DNA from: Yeosuana marina
GTDB lineage: Bacteria > Bacteroidota > Bacteroidia > Flavobacteriales > Flavobacteriaceae
Direction of reading: 5' to 3'
Length of the DNA stretch: 64,000 nucleotides
Assembly: GCF_011762485.1 (NCBI RefSeq)
Contig: NZ_JAAKGI010000002.1
Location: 301,073 to 365,072, forward strand
A program made the position numbers and the translations under genes. The notes below the pieces were generated by a model. The model ran no database searches and was not told the DNA's origin. It was given only the letters and a program-made list of their open reading frames with translations. Position 1 is the first letter of the stretch, and each line of letters starts with the position of its first letter. Shown piece after piece: positions 25,860 to 35,772 of this stretch.

Positions 25860-28800
25860 TTATTCTTTCGTGTTGTTTTTTATAAATTTTAATCTAGGTA
25901 ATACAACTTTATACTCTTTTTCCTCTTGAGCATCATACCAATAGACCAAATATTCTACGTTTCCATCATCAAGCTGATAGTTGTCGTTAATAAAGGTTTT
26001 ATACTTGGTGTCCGTAAAATTCCTTGAAAAAATAAGTATGTTTCCCCCTTCCATTTTTGATAATCCAAGGGCTGTGTTATTTGGGAATTGTACAACGTCT
26101 TTTTTAAGAGAGTCGCCCGATTTTAGAGTATTTATTCGACGTATAGTTTGGCTATATTTTTGAGAACTTAAATAGATATCTTTATGCCCTAGTATCAATT
26201 CAAAATGATCTGGTTTCGAGGTTTTGCCAACAAAATTTGTGATTTCTAGTTTATCAGTTTTAAATCCGTCAAAAAAAGTTGAATTACAATGTATTTGTAA
26301 ACTTTTCTTTGCCCTTGTGCTGCCAACATATAAGACACGTTTTGATTCTATATCATTAAAGTCATAATCCTCTAAAAGTAAATATACATGGTCAAATTCC
26401 TTTCCTTTTGCTTTGTGCATAGTAGCAATTATTATCGCATCTGAATCTGCGTTAATAGCGTCTTCCATTTTTATTTCATGAATGTACTCGTACCAATCAA
26501 AAAGTTGTTTTTGTTTTTCATAATTAAATTCAAACTTCTGGATTACGTCCAAACATAAATCATAATGAATACTAGATTGGTGTTTTGTTTTAAAAGATGT
26601 TTTAGCAATATCCCATTCATTATTAAAAATTAGACCAGCATTATTCGTTTTTTGTTTTAGAAATTCTGTAAATGATCTTAGTTCAAATAATTGGTCAAGT
26701 CTAAACCCTTCTAAGCCTGTAATTAATTTTGTTTTCTGCCCAGCTTCTTTAAGAAATGTACTTAACATTAAAGCTTGCTTATTTGTTCTAACTAATACAG
26801 CTCTAGTTCCAACTTGCCCATCTAATACAACATGGTCAGCTAGAGATTTTTCCAAGTAAGAGCTGTTATATTTTATTAATTTTATTTTATTTAAAACCCT
26901 TTTATTAACAGGTTCTAAAATTTCATTTTTAAGTCGATTCGGTATGGTTTCAAGTAACTCATTATTAAATTCTACTATATGAGAATAGCTTCGGTAGTTT
27001 TTTATTAATGAATAGGAGGTGGCATTGTATTTTGATTTAAAGTCTAGCATATTCTTGTTTGAAGCACCTCTAAATCCATATATGTTTTGATCGTCATCAC
27101 CTACAGCGATTACCCTTATATTTGTCGCAATTTTAATGATAGTTTGTATAAGTTTCCATTCGATTTGATTTACATCTTGAAATTCATCTAGGAGTAATAC
27201 ACTTTTGTTGGCAATGGATGAAATATCTATATCTTCATTTTCTATTGCTGTTATGCAATCTTGAATCACGTTTTCAGATTTTTTTAAATCGCCAAGCTGT
27301 CCTAAAAGTTGGAAGCAAAAACCATGAAAAGTTGTTATTTTTATTAGGCCGGAGTATTCGGGAACAAGATTTCTTGTTCTTGCTCTAAATTCGAGAGAAG
27401 CCGCTTTTGAAAACGTGAGCATTAAGAACTGTTCGGGCTTAATATCTTCAAGCAACAAAAGGCTGGCTATTTTGTGAACCAAAACCTTAGTTTTGCCACT
27501 TCCAGGGCCAGCTAGTACAAGTATGTTGTCGGATTTACCATCGTTTACAATACGCGCTTGATCTATGTCTAAATCTCCTGTAATTTCATTAAGACGTTTG
27601 GGAGTCAGCGGAGTACTAATTTCCTTTTTTCGTCTTGGAAAGTGCTTCGCTAGAAACTCGTCGTAAGGTTGGCTAAAATAGTCATTAACAAAGGATAGGG
27701 CAGATTCATAATTTTGAATCCTTCTTTTTGCATACTCACCAACAATATGGATCTGTTCCGTTTTGTGATGGTAATGGTCATCCATTTTTTTGAAGTTTTC
27801 AATAGTAAATCGTGGGATAGAGTTATCTATGTTTTCAATATTCAACTTATTGTAGGAAACCATAAAACCTCCTTCTAGTTTTATAGATTTTATCTGATTT
27901 AGGAAGAGTAGTGTTTTTTCGTAGCGTTTTATATCCTCTTCTTTAATTTGACCTAAAAATTGATTAGAATTTTTTAATTCTAACATTGAAAAAGCAACAG
28001 GTAGATCCTTTTTTTCTGAGGAAGTTTGCTTTTCTTTTTGCTCTAATTGAAGCTTTTCCAATAGCTCATAGGTGTCGATTGCTAATTCGTGCCTCCAAGT
28101 AATGTCTTCGTTTAAAGTGTCACCTTGTTTAATTTTAATTTGGTATAAGTCATTTTCTCTATCAACTCGTTTTTTTTCTATAAAATTTCTAATTTCCCAA
28201 TAATTAAGAATATTCTTTATAGCATCGATTGATGTGTTTTCAATGCCCTTATCAATGAGATTTTGATTTAGCTGCCTCATTGATATTTTAATGTTTTTTG
28301 TTAAAAATTGTTGCAACGCGACTTCTATTTTTCGATATCGTTGAATTATGTTTTTTGAGCTATTGGCTGATTGAGTTAGGTTAATAAAAGCTGTTAAGTC
28401 CTTGCCGTCGCCTAGTATTTTTAGATTTCGTAAAATATCAATAACATCCCTAACTTCGTTAAGTTTTAAACCCGTTCTGTCTGCTAAATAATCAATTCGA
28501 CATTCGTCATCTTTCACGATGCGTTGTAAAACACGAGAACAATTTTGAATTTGCGTTTCGGTAATGTTTTTCTGTCTGTAAATTATTTTAAGTGCGTTAT
28601 CAATATTAGGAACCATCAAACTATTTGCAAATATACTTGGCGAATTTTGTTTACGTTTTAAAAATCCCTGATCTTCCAAGGCAGCAATAGCTGTCTTTAC
28701 TTTTGTTTCTAATTCTTGAATTTCAGTATCCCAACCAGCTTTCTGAGCAATTTCTAGCGCTGAATTACTAATTTTTTTATTTTTTCTATATTTAGATAAG

Positions 28801-30689
28801 AACTTGAGTCCTTGCCAAATTTGCTGAATCTCTTTCTGGTTTATTTTGGTTTGCTGCAACAAACTAAAATGTTTATTCAAATCTTCTTCATTAAATAGAA
28901 TATAACATTTGGCTTGTATGTTTGTATCTCTACCAGCTCTACCAGCTTCTTGAACATAATTTTCTAAAGAATCGGATATGTTGTAATGTATTACTGATTT
29001 AACGTCGTCTTTATCTACTCCCATTCCGAATGCAGAAGTTGCTACAATAATATCTTTTTCATTATTCATAAAAGCTTCCATGCAGTCTTTCTTGACATCT
29101 TTATCTAACTTACCATGAAAATATGTTGAACTAAATCCAGCTTTTTCTAATGACTGATTTATTTCTTCAACTTTTTTCGTCCTTGATGCGTAAATAATAG
29201 CAGGCTTTTCACAATATTCCAAAAGGTGAAGGAGCTCATTTATTTTGGTAGTGGGATCTTCAATTTCAATGACTTCGTATTTTAAATTTGTTCGGGAAGA
29301 TCTGGTAATATATTCATCTAATTCTACATTGAGTTTAGTTTTAAAATATTCCTTTATATCTTTTATTACTTGCGGCTTAGCCGTCGCTGTAAAACAAGAC
29401 ACTGGTATTTTACCAGACATTCTTTCTTCTTCAAGACTTTTAATGAAATCTGCTATGTATAAATAATCTACTCTAAAATCTTGCCCCCAAGATGAGAAGC
29501 AATGTGCTTCATCTATAACAAATCTGGCAATTGATCTTTGCTTTAATATTCTTAATATTGTAGGTAATCGCAAAGATTCAGGAGATAAATAAAGTAATTG
29601 AACATCTCCATTTTCTACTCTTTCAATGGCATCTTGTCTTTCCAATGGTGATAGCAATCCATTTATTGCAGTCGCTTTGGTAATATCAAATCGTTTTTCA
29701 AGGTTTTCAACCTGGTCTTTCATCAATGATACAAGAGGAGAAATAATAACGGTAAGCTGACGAGACAGCGACCCCTTCATTAGAGCAGGAAGTTGAAAGG
29801 TGAGTGATTTTCCTCCACCTGTTGGAAAAACGGCAACAAATGAATTTGTGCTTAAACCTGCTCGAACTGTTTTTTCTTGTAAACTTATTTCTTCATTTTT
29901 ATCAAAACTTCTAAAGTCATCGTACCTAAAATAAGTTTGTAGCGCTTTTTTCGGATTAAGGTTAGAATTACAATAGTTACAACTCGGTTTACCGCAATTT
30001 TTAAATCTTAAATCATCTAAGATTTGCTGGGTTTTAGGTAAAGTCTTATATAACCAATACGCTAAAACTGATTTATCTTCTTTAGTGTTTATTATAGCAA
30101 AGGCATAGGCTAATTCAATGGGGCTGTCTACTGCTATTTTATATATATTAGCACTATCACAAACTTTATCTTCAAAAAGAGTTCTAATTACAGAACTTGT
30201 ATTTTTTGTTTCCTTTTGAAAACTTATTAATTCTAAAAATCCTGAATAATCTTTTGAATGAGATAGTAAACTAGCATAAATGTTTTGAATACTTGTATCT
30301 AATTCGTTAAATTTATTAAGTTCATCAATTAACAGTTGTTTAGTTAATTTACAATCAGATAACGGATTGTTATAATCACTATCATTAACTATTTTGTAAC
30401 CTTTTACTAGCTTGTGGTAAGGGTTGTCGCTAAAAAGAATGGGTGACCAAAGTAGTGTGTCAACTATTTTTTTATTTTTAAAAATGTCCTTTCCTAATAC
30501 TCTTTCTAGCATTGGAATATCATGTGCAACAATATTATGGCCACAAACATACTCAGTTTCATTTATCCAATTTTCAAGTCTTGTGAGTCGATTTTCGTGT
30601 AATTCTTGACCATTAAAAAGAGCTCCAACATCATTGATTTTGCCTTTTTTACTGGTTTCAATATCTAGGTAGAGAATTTTGTTAGTCAT
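25860..30689 (-). CDS. Exonuclease - RecQ - UvrD fusion helicase
   Basis: 1609 residues with three parts. A DnaQ-like 3'-5' exonuclease lies at the N-terminus (LYLDIETSKKG with the DxE pair at residues ~6-8, and CGHNIVAHDIPML). Then comes a Cys-rich CGKPSCNYC (~232-240) and a RecQ-type SF2 helicase (FPTGGGKSLTFQLP ~285-298, DEAHCFSSWGQDFR ~390, helicase C with SAFGMGVDKDDV and YVQEAGRAGRD). The C-terminal UvrD/Rep-type SF1 helicase has LAGPGSGKTKVL (~1056), LLLDEFQDVN, AVGDDDQNIYGFRGAS and ATMHKAKGKEFDHVY. Having both helicase superfamilies and a nuclease in one chain suggests processing of DNA ends or replication forks. Its place between a Lamassu-like system and a mobilisation block points to defence or element maintenance. 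Confidence 0.88.
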   Translation of the reverse strand: MTNKILYLDIETSKKGKINDVGALFNGQELHENRLTRLENWINETEYVCGHNIVAHDIPMLERVLGKDIFKNKKIVDTLLWSPILFSDNPYHKLVKGYKIVNDSDYNNPLSDCKLTKQLLIDELNKFNELDTSIQNIYASLLSHSKDYSGFLELISFQKETKNTSSVIRTLFEDKVCDSANIYKIAVDSPIELAYAFAIINTKEDKSVLAYWLYKTLPKTQQILDDLRFKNCGKPSCNYCNSNLNPKKALQTYFRYDDFRSFDKNEEISLQEKTVRAGLSTNSFVAVFPTGGGKSLTFQLPALMKGSLSRQLTVIISPLVSLMKDQVENLEKRFDITKATAINGLLSPLERQDAIERVENGDVQLLYLSPESLRLPTILRILKQRSIARFVIDEAHCFSSWGQDFRVDYLYIADFIKSLEEERMSGKIPVSCFTATAKPQVIKDIKEYFKTKLNVELDEYITRSSRTNLKYEVIEIEDPTTKINELLHLLEYCEKPAIIYASRTKKVEEINQSLEKAGFSSTYFHGKLDKDVKKDCMEAFMNNEKDIIVATSAFGMGVDKDDVKSVIHYNISDSLENYVQEAGRAGRDTNIQAKCYILFNEEDLNKHFSLLQQTKINQKEIQQIWQGLKFLSKYRKNKKISNSALEIAQKAGWDTEIQELETKVKTAIAALEDQGFLKRKQNSPSIFANSLMVPNIDNALKIIYRQKNITETQIQNCSRVLQRIVKDDECRIDYLADRTGLKLNEVRDVIDILRNLKILGDGKDLTAFINLTQSANSSKNIIQRYRKIEVALQQFLTKNIKISMRQLNQNLIDKGIENTSIDAIKNILNYWEIRNFIEKKRVDRENDLYQIKIKQGDTLNEDITWRHELAIDTYELLEKLQLEQKEKQTSSEKKDLPVAFSMLELKNSNQFLGQIKEEDIKRYEKTLLFLNQIKSIKLEGGFMVSYNKLNIENIDNSIPRFTIENFKKMDDHYHHKTEQIHIVGEYAKRRIQNYESALSFVNDYFSQPYDEFLAKHFPRRKKEISTPLTPKRLNEITGDLDIDQARIVNDGKSDNILVLAGPGSGKTKVLVHKIASLLLLEDIKPEQFLMLTFSKAASLEFRARTRNLVPEYSGLIKITTFHGFCFQLLGQLGDLKKSENVIQDCITAIENEDIDISSIANKSVLLLDEFQDVNQIEWKLIQTIIKIATNIRVIAVGDDDQNIYGFRGASNKNMLDFKSKYNATSYSLIKNYRSYSHIVEFNNELLETIPNRLKNEILEPVNKRVLNKIKLIKYNSSYLEKSLADHVVLDGQVGTRAVLVRTNKQALMLSTFLKEAGQKTKLITGLEGFRLDQLFELRSFTEFLKQKTNNAGLIFNNEWDIAKTSFKTKHQSSIHYDLCLDVIQKFEFNYEKQKQLFDWYEYIHEIKMEDAINADSDAIIIATMHKAKGKEFDHVYLLLEDYDFNDIESKRVLYVGSTRAKKSLQIHCNSTFFDGFKTDKLEITNFVGKTSKPDHFELILGHKDIYLSSQKYSQTIRRINTLKSGDSLKKDVVQFPNNTALGLSKMEGGNILIFSRNFTDTKYKTFINDNYQLDDGNVEYLVYWYDAQEEKEYKVVLPRLKFIKNNTKE

Positions 30690-30953
30690 TCAGGAATATT
30701 TACATTTAAAATATTTTCGCATTACTGATTTTTCAGTTTTTAATAGAAAAACAAAAATAATGTTGAGGGAATATGTTTTAGTAAAACTAAAACAATAAAA
30801 TAGATAAGAAAACTTATGACTAAATAGTGAGTTACAACTGTTCTTTATATTAAATTAAGATGTTTTCTGACTAATAACTTTGTTTTTGAATTAATTACGT
30901 TATTTATTGTTTTGAATGTTGTTTTTTCTTGATGTGTTTAAGTATAAAAGAAA

Positions 30954-31211
30954 TTACAATTCAAATTGTTCATAAGATTGTATGAGTTTGCTTTTTGGCG
31001 TCTTGTTCTTTAAGTCTTTATTTTCAAGGCCATATTTAGCTTTTATTGATTTAGCAATATTACTATTTAGAACATTCAACTTATTTGTTTCAATTAGTTT
31101 AAGGTAATCATGTAATAAGCTTTTATCATTTTCAATGCATAGAAAAATCTCATCAGTTATTTGAGAATTAAATTTTTCAAAAACTTGATTCATAAATTGT
31201 TTAACGTCCAT
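30954..31211 (-). CDS. Small mobile-element hypothetical protein
   Basis: 85 residues, helical (MDVKQFMNQVFEKFNSQITDEIF...LLHDYLKLIE...NSNIAKSIKAKYGLEN). The ordered helix pattern suggests a real gene and the reading frame is clean, but no function is recognised. It lies 265 bp upstream of the fusion helicase in the same direction, so co-expression is possible. Confidence 0.5.
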   Translation of the reverse strand: MDVKQFMNQVFEKFNSQITDEIFLCIENDKSLLHDYLKLIETNKLNVLNSNIAKSIKAKYGLENKDLKNKTPKSKLIQSYEQFEL

Positions 31212-31975
31212 ATTATATTGGTTTTAAAATTTAATTTAAAAAAATTATACTAAAAAAATGTTTTGGTATTACTAGCTTTATAAAAGTAAGTATTTTCATA
31301 ATAATAAAACTTAAATTTATCAATTAAATCAGAAGATTAAATAACAAAAGACATGTTAAAAATACTAAGTTTTTAGGGAAGTCTACAATATATTAAGTAT
31401 TTCCATAAATTGTTCTTATAGTTAAATTTTTTTAAGGAGTTTATATGTAATTATGTTGTACCGTTTTTACATTCAGCCCATTTGCACTTTATTCAATAAA
31501 AAGCTTCATTTCGGGAAAGCGCTTCACTCATGACATTTTGGACAATAGCCCAAACTTTAAAATTAAGTCAGCTTCTTAGCAATTCCATCATTCCATTGCG
31601 TCCCACTTCCTGCTATTTTAAATTTCACAGAGGCTTTTAATCCACTTCCGAGCCATTACTGTCCTACCTTTTTTTGACCGCAAAACAACAACATTCATTC
31701 TTGGACAACGGCATAAAGCCAGAGCTCGTGCCTCGCTCTTTTTTATACGTCTTACCAAGCCTGAATATTGGATCACACCAAGCATCAAAAAAAGATAACA
31801 GCGAAGGCTCTACGGGAAGTAAATCAAACCATCGAATTATGAAATCATATCAAAATATCCAAAAAGGAAGTGGCACTAAAAAAAAATCAAAAAAGAAAAA
31901 CGCTTCTGGATACAATAAGTAAATCACTGAATATTAATCCATCTACTTTATGGTAGGTACTAAATCAATTTAATT
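31212..31975. other. Leader region before ssb without a confident gene
   Basis: The first ~200 bp are AT-rich; from ~31440 the composition becomes less AT-rich, as in the ssb-mob block. A frame at 31674-31922 (82 codons, start TTG, very Lys/Ser-rich end) is possible but I do not support it as a gene. No RNA gene is recognised. Confidence 0.35.
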
Positions 31976-32335
31976 ATGGGAACATTAAAAAACCATGTAC
32001 AATTAATCGGAAACGTTGGGCAAGACCCAACCATGACAACCTTGGAAAACGGAAAAGTATTAACACGATTTTCATTGGCTACCAATGAGCATTTTAAAAA
32101 TTCCAAAGGGGAAAAGCAATCAGAAACGGACTGGCACCATATGGTGGCTTGGGGCAAGGTAGCCTCAATCATTGGAAAACATGTGGGAAAAGGGCATAGG
32201 ATAGCCATTGAAGGCAAGCTCAAGACACGCTCTTATGAAACCGAACAAAGTGAGAAACGCACGATTACTGAAATCGTTGTCAATGAAGTGTTGTTATTGG
32301 ACACTAGAAATAATACGGCAAAAATAGACCATTAA
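31976..32335 (+). CDS. ssb: Single-stranded DNA-binding protein
   Basis: 119 residues with a complete OB fold: LKNHVQLIGNVGQDP, LTRFSLATNEHF, TDWHHMVAWGKVA, KGHRIAIEGKLKTRSYE, ITEIVVNEVLLLD. It ends NTAKIDH and lacks the Gly/Gln linker and acidic DDDIPF tip of housekeeping SSB. That is typical of element-borne SSBs in this phylum. First gene of a rightward mobilisation block, with its own terminator after it. Confidence 0.93.
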   Translation: MGTLKNHVQLIGNVGQDPTMTTLENGKVLTRFSLATNEHFKNSKGEKQSETDWHHMVAWGKVASIIGKHVGKGHRIAIEGKLKTRSYETEQSEKRTITEIVVNEVLLLDTRNNTAKIDH

Positions 32336-32343
32336 ACAAAAAT

Positions 32344-32389
32344 AAAGAGGGCACTAAAACCAGTTTTCAATTAGTGTGTGCCCTCTTTT
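32344..32389 (+). terminator. Intrinsic terminator after ssb
   Basis: AAAGAGGGCAC (32344-32354) pairs with GTGCCCTCTTT (32378-32388), T-rich end. It separates ssb from the RadC-like gene. Confidence 0.8.
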
Positions 32390-32416
32390 CATTATTAACC
32401 TTTAAAAAGTATAACA

Positions 32417-32866
32417 ATGAAAAGTAAAGTTAATGAAATAAAAATAAGCTACAAAGAAAACATTGCCCTTTCAAAATCCCCTAGCATCAAAAGTTCAGCC
32501 GATGCAGGAAAACTGCTTTTTGAAACATGGGATAAAAACACCATTGCCTTACAGGAATCCTTTAAAGTGTTGTTATTGAACAACTCCAATAAAATCAAGG
32601 GCGTTTATCAATTGTCAACTGGAGGTATTACAGGCACATTGGTGGATATCCGCATTTTATTTGCGGTCATTTTAAAATCACTGTCTGTGGGCGTAATCTT
32701 ATCTCACTGCCATCCCAGTGGGAAATTAAAGCCTAGTGAAGCTGACAAACAGATTACCGAAAAAATCAAGAAGGCAGCCGCTTTTTTTGATGTGAAAGTA
32801 TTGGACCATATCATTGTTGTGCCCAATGGTGAGTATTACAGTTTTGCCGTTGAAGGTATTTTATAA
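32417..32866 (+). CDS. RadC-like JAB/MPN domain protein
   Basis: 149 residues, the catalytic-core-only form of RadC: VLLLNNSNKIKGVYQLSTGGITGTLVD, then the JAMM metal motif SHCHPSGKLKPSEAD (His, His, Asp) and LDHIIVVPNGEYYSF. The N-terminal HhH part of chromosomal RadC is absent. Such short RadC proteins are common in integrative elements and may counter restriction or aid DNA processing; the biochemical role is unsettled. It lies between ssb and a small hypothetical gene. Confidence 0.9.
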   Translation: MKSKVNEIKISYKENIALSKSPSIKSSADAGKLLFETWDKNTIALQESFKVLLLNNSNKIKGVYQLSTGGITGTLVDIRILFAVILKSLSVGVILSHCHPSGKLKPSEADKQITEKIKKAAAFFDVKVLDHIIVVPNGEYYSFAVEGIL

Positions 32867-32881
32867 TTTAAAACGATAGTC

Positions 32882-33079
32882 ATGATATATCTGAATTATA
32901 ATAACCTCGATGCAGAGACACAAAACCATTTGCTTTCGGTTTCCAAGGAAGATGTGGAAAACAAGTTTGGAAATGATTTAAAGAAATACGCCCAAGAACA
33001 TCATTTGGATTATGATGCTTTATTGAATGAAGAAGCAATTAAAAATCTCTATGCTTACCAATACGTTTTTAATATTTGA
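32882..33079 (+). CDS. Small hypothetical protein of the mobilisation block
   Basis: 65 residues, acidic and helical (MIYLNYNNLDAETQNHLLSVSKEDVENKFGNDLKKYAQEHHLDYDALLNEEAIKNLYAYQYVF). It starts 15 bp after the RadC-like gene and is followed by a strong terminator, so it is a real operon member. Function unknown. Confidence 0.65.
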   Translation: MIYLNYNNLDAETQNHLLSVSKEDVENKFGNDLKKYAQEHHLDYDALLNEEAIKNLYAYQYVFNI

Positions 33080-33117
33080 AGCACCAATGGGTGTTTAAAT
33101 TATCGACTGCCCTTTGT

Positions 33118-33149
33118 AAAGACTTCATTAAAAATGAGGTCTTTTTTTT
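33118..33149 (+). terminator. Intrinsic terminator after RadC operon
   Basis: GACTTCATT (33121-33129) pairs with AATGAGGTC (33133-33141), one G-T pair, followed by eight T. Confidence 0.85.
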
Positions 33150-33368
33150 GCAAATTATCCATAACAATTTTAAAAATTAGACGTCTATTTTCAAAGGTTT
33201 ATTGGAAATCATATGGATTGTCATTAAAGCCAATCATTTGAAACCATTCCTCGTTTGAATGTTACTGCTTCATTGGATACATTTATAAGGATCGCTATGC
33301 AGAATAGGAAACTGGCTCTTTTAGGTCAGATTGAAACAAAAATTTGTCCAGCGAGCTGGACGAAAAGG

Positions 33369-33539
33369 AATAGCAAGAGGGCAACGTGCTGGAGCAGCGT
33401 TGCTTTATTAGATATTAACATAAACAACTGAAAAACAGTTGTTTAAATCATTTTTATTTTGAGTATTTCAATTTTGGAAATCGATTTTTGCGGCAAATGC
33501 TCTTGAAAGCCTCATAAACAGGCGAAAATTTGCGGCAAA
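33369..33539 (+). other. Putative oriT module, copy 1 (upstream of the mobilisation gene)
   Basis: Part 1: AATAGCAAGAGGG runs into a hairpin GCAACGTGCT...AGCAGCGTTGC (33381-33403). Part 2: 84 bp later, TTTGCGGCAAA occurs at 33487-33497 and again at 33529-33539 (42-bp period) flanking a small palindrome GCCT-CATAAAC-AGGC. The same two-part module occurs at 48602-48870 and, inverted, at 52432-52592. It ends 4 bp before the BfmA/BtgA-like gene. A conserved nic-like sequence plus hairpin plus repeats beside a mobilisation gene is what a transfer origin looks like; not proven. Confidence 0.5.
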
Positions 33540-33543
33540 ACGA

Positions 33544-34119
33544 ATGAAAAGCAACACAGTAACAATGAAAACATTCAGTAACATACGGTTCAAAAAGAAA
33601 ACGGTACAGCGTTTTCAGGAGTTCTCCAAACGGTTCTTTAAAACCCATACAGAAGCTATGGACACCATGCTGGATTTTTTTCAATACAATGAGATATCCC
33701 CAAAGGAAACTTTAGGACCTAATGCGCGTACTTTGGAAGCCAATATCAAAAAACGGATCAATGCCCTGGTCTCTATTATCAAGGATATCGAAAAGAACCA
33801 GACCAAGCCCACCACGGCTATGCTACAACTGCTATTTGAAAAAGCACCAGCCAAACAAAAACAGCCCCGTTTGGTGGAGATCAAAAAGGGGCGCAAGGTC
33901 TCTAAAGATCCTTTTTTTGCCACCTCGTTAGAGGCTATCGAGCTCCGAAAAGAAAAGAACACGCTCCAGAGGGATTTAAAAGAGACCAAACAACAGTTTG
34001 ATGACATCCTGTTTTCCAAGATCCACATTGTGAAAAGTAGTTTTGGAAAAGCTAAGTTGCAATTGGACATGACCATAGAAGAGTTCGAAGCTATTAAGAA
34101 TAAAATGAAAAATAATTAG
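33544..34119 (+). CDS. BfmA/BtgA-family mobilisation protein
   Basis: 191 residues. N-terminus FSNIRFKKKTVQRFQEFSKRFFKTHTEAMDTMLDFF looks like a ribbon-helix-helix-type DNA-binding segment, followed by long coiled-coil helices (LRKEKNTLQRDLKETKQQFDDILF). This matches the accessory mobilisation proteins BfmA/BtgA of Bacteroides mobilisable elements, which bind oriT and help a relaxase. No relaxase gene is adjacent, so the element would depend on one elsewhere. The putative oriT lies immediately upstream. An earlier ATG at 33565 would also fit. Confidence 0.8.
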   Translation: MKSNTVTMKTFSNIRFKKKTVQRFQEFSKRFFKTHTEAMDTMLDFFQYNEISPKETLGPNARTLEANIKKRINALVSIIKDIEKNQTKPTTAMLQLLFEKAPAKQKQPRLVEIKKGRKVSKDPFFATSLEAIELRKEKNTLQRDLKETKQQFDDILFSKIHIVKSSFGKAKLQLDMTIEEFEAIKNKMKNN

Positions 34120-34267
34120 TGTTTATGTCTCTATCATCAAACAACATTTGGGCAGTAGTTTTGCGCAAAGCTCAGGCACATGTTGAACAGATTCATCTTG
34201 AAGTCAGATAGCTGTTCCAGTTGAAATCTTAAATCATCATCTACCAAAGTTAAAAGCATAAAAAAAA

Positions 34268-34289
34268 GGAATCATTTTGAAATGATTCC
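34268..34289. terminator. Bidirectional terminator
   Basis: GGAATCATTTT pairs exactly with the following GAAATGATTCC, with one central mismatch, flanked by A8 on the left and CTTT on the right. It lies between the convergent mobilisation and XRE genes and can serve both. Confidence 0.7.
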
Positions 34290-34319
34290 CTTTACAATAA
34301 TATACTTAATTAGGTAAAT

Positions 34320-34727
34320 TTATTTTTCTTTCAATAGCTTTTCTAAATACTCAATTTTGTCTTTTTCAGATTGTAACAAACGTTCATATAAATCTACTAT
34401 TTTTTCAACAGTATTAAAATTAGGTTGGTAGTTTACTGAACTAGCAATCAAGGTTGAACTATCACTGCTATTGTTATTATAAGTGTTGTTAATAATATTA
34501 AAGACAGCTTCTTCCGAAAAATTCTCAATGCCTTCTTTAGTAACGCCTAGAACTTTAGCAATCTGTTCCAGTTTATCACCTTCAATCTTTTCAGATTGTT
34601 CCAAATTAGAAACAGCCTGTTGGCTAATGCCCAGTTCTTCTGCAAGGGTTTCTTGTTTCATACCTCTAAGCTCTCTGATTCGGCTTATTTTGCGTCCTAT
34701 GTGATTTGGTTTTGTTGCTGTTTCCAT
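34320..34727 (-). CDS. XRE-family regulator with C-terminal coiled coil
   Basis: 135 residues. The HTH (GRKISRIRELRGMKQETLAEELGISQQAVSNLEQSEKIEGDKLEQIAKVLGV) is followed by an Asn-rich linker and a C-terminal helix VEKIVDLYERLLQSEKDKIEYLEKLLKEK, a likely dimerisation coiled coil. This is the common Bacteroidetes element regulator type. It is divergent from the following HEPN-like gene (129 bp). Confidence 0.88.
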   Translation of the reverse strand: METATKPNHIGRKISRIRELRGMKQETLAEELGISQQAVSNLEQSEKIEGDKLEQIAKVLGVTKEGIENFSEEAVFNIINNTYNNNSSDSSTLIASSVNYQPNFNTVEKIVDLYERLLQSEKDKIEYLEKLLKEK

Positions 34728-34856
34728 ATTTCAAATATAAGATTTTTTTCAAAAATTATCCTACTTGTAAAAAACAAATTCAAGGTAGTATTATACAAAG
34801 TGTTTTGGTTCGGTACGTAGCGATTTTGCTTTTAGTTTATGTAAAAACAAAACATC

Positions 34857-35759
34857 ATGAAAACAAAAACACCCACAAAATTCCCATTTAAGAAGAAACT
34901 TATTGGCTTAATCCAAAAGGAACTGCCATTACATTCAATCTATGTTATTGGTGTATATGCTGAAAAAAAGAGGCAAGAGATTTATTTGACTCCAGGATGT
35001 ACTAACCCACAAAAACTGGTCATTTATACTTTACTCATCATTGGACATAAATCCCCACGCAAGAGCCAAGGAGACTTTATGGAATACTTGTATAATAAGA
35101 TGCAACAACGCTGTAAAGTATATGTCATCTTCCATACCCTTGTCAATATCATGGATAGGATAGATATGGGAGATAATTTTTTGACCCGAACCATATCGCA
35201 ACCCCCCTGCTTGTACAAAGAGGACGATGCCCTATTGAGGTTTAGCCGATATGGGATATGTTATCATAGGCTTTTATATAAAGAGATAAAGAAAGGGTGG
35301 ACGAGCCGAATGAAACGAGCGGGCTATATGCTAACAGTGATAGATACCATCTTAGACAACGAAGAGCCCAATTCCAAACTAGCCATTTTACACGTTGCCA
35401 TAGAACAGATGTGTTTGGCACTCCTGAATCTCTTTTGGGAATATAAGCCGCACCATTATTCATTGGACTACCTATTGCATCTATGCAGCCATTTCACACA
35501 ATTGCCGAACAGGATATTCCCAAGGACGACCTTTGGTCTGCAACGCCAATATTATATGCTTTGCAATGCCCAAGATATCATACGCTTCAAGCACAAAAAT
35601 GAATTTTCAAACAATGATGCACATAAAGTAACTAAACTATGCGAACGCTTCTATGAAGAAGCCATGGCTCTTGGTAAAGATCAATTAAAACAGCTCAAAG
35701 AACTCCATTGCCAACCATCTGAATTAAATTCAGAATCCAAAGAAAAAAAAGCATCCTAA
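34857..35759 (+). CDS. HEPN-like domain protein of integrative elements
   Basis: 300 residues. The N-terminal ~110 residues look alpha/beta (LPLHSIYVIGVYAEKKRQEIYLTPG...KVYVIFHTLVNI), resembling a degenerate nucleotidyltransferase without the GS/DxD residues. The C-terminal half is helical with ILHVAIEQMCLALLNLFWEYKPHHYSLDYLLHLCSHF, the arrangement of HEPN domains (A.EQ..KALL...H.LDYLL). Many Bacteroidetes mobile elements carry such a protein next to a small partner, as here (115-residue gene 13 bp downstream). An RNase or nucleotide-transfer role is possible but not shown by catalytic residues. Confidence 0.6.
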   Translation: MKTKTPTKFPFKKKLIGLIQKELPLHSIYVIGVYAEKKRQEIYLTPGCTNPQKLVIYTLLIIGHKSPRKSQGDFMEYLYNKMQQRCKVYVIFHTLVNIMDRIDMGDNFLTRTISQPPCLYKEDDALLRFSRYGICYHRLLYKEIKKGWTSRMKRAGYMLTVIDTILDNEEPNSKLAILHVAIEQMCLALLNLFWEYKPHHYSLDYLLHLCSHFTQLPNRIFPRTTFGLQRQYYMLCNAQDIIRFKHKNEFSNNDAHKVTKLCERFYEEAMALGKDQLKQLKELHCQPSELNSESKEKKAS

Positions 35760-35772
35760 CTAAAATACCATC

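Noticed and set aside
31674..31922. 82-residue ORF upstream of ssb
   Set aside because: TTG start, Lys/Ser-rich low-complexity C-terminus, no recognisable domain; left as part of the leader region.
33681..34076. 131-residue minus-strand ORF inside the mobilisation gene
   Set aside because: Shadow frame; the plus-strand BfmA/BtgA-like reading has clear domain structure.
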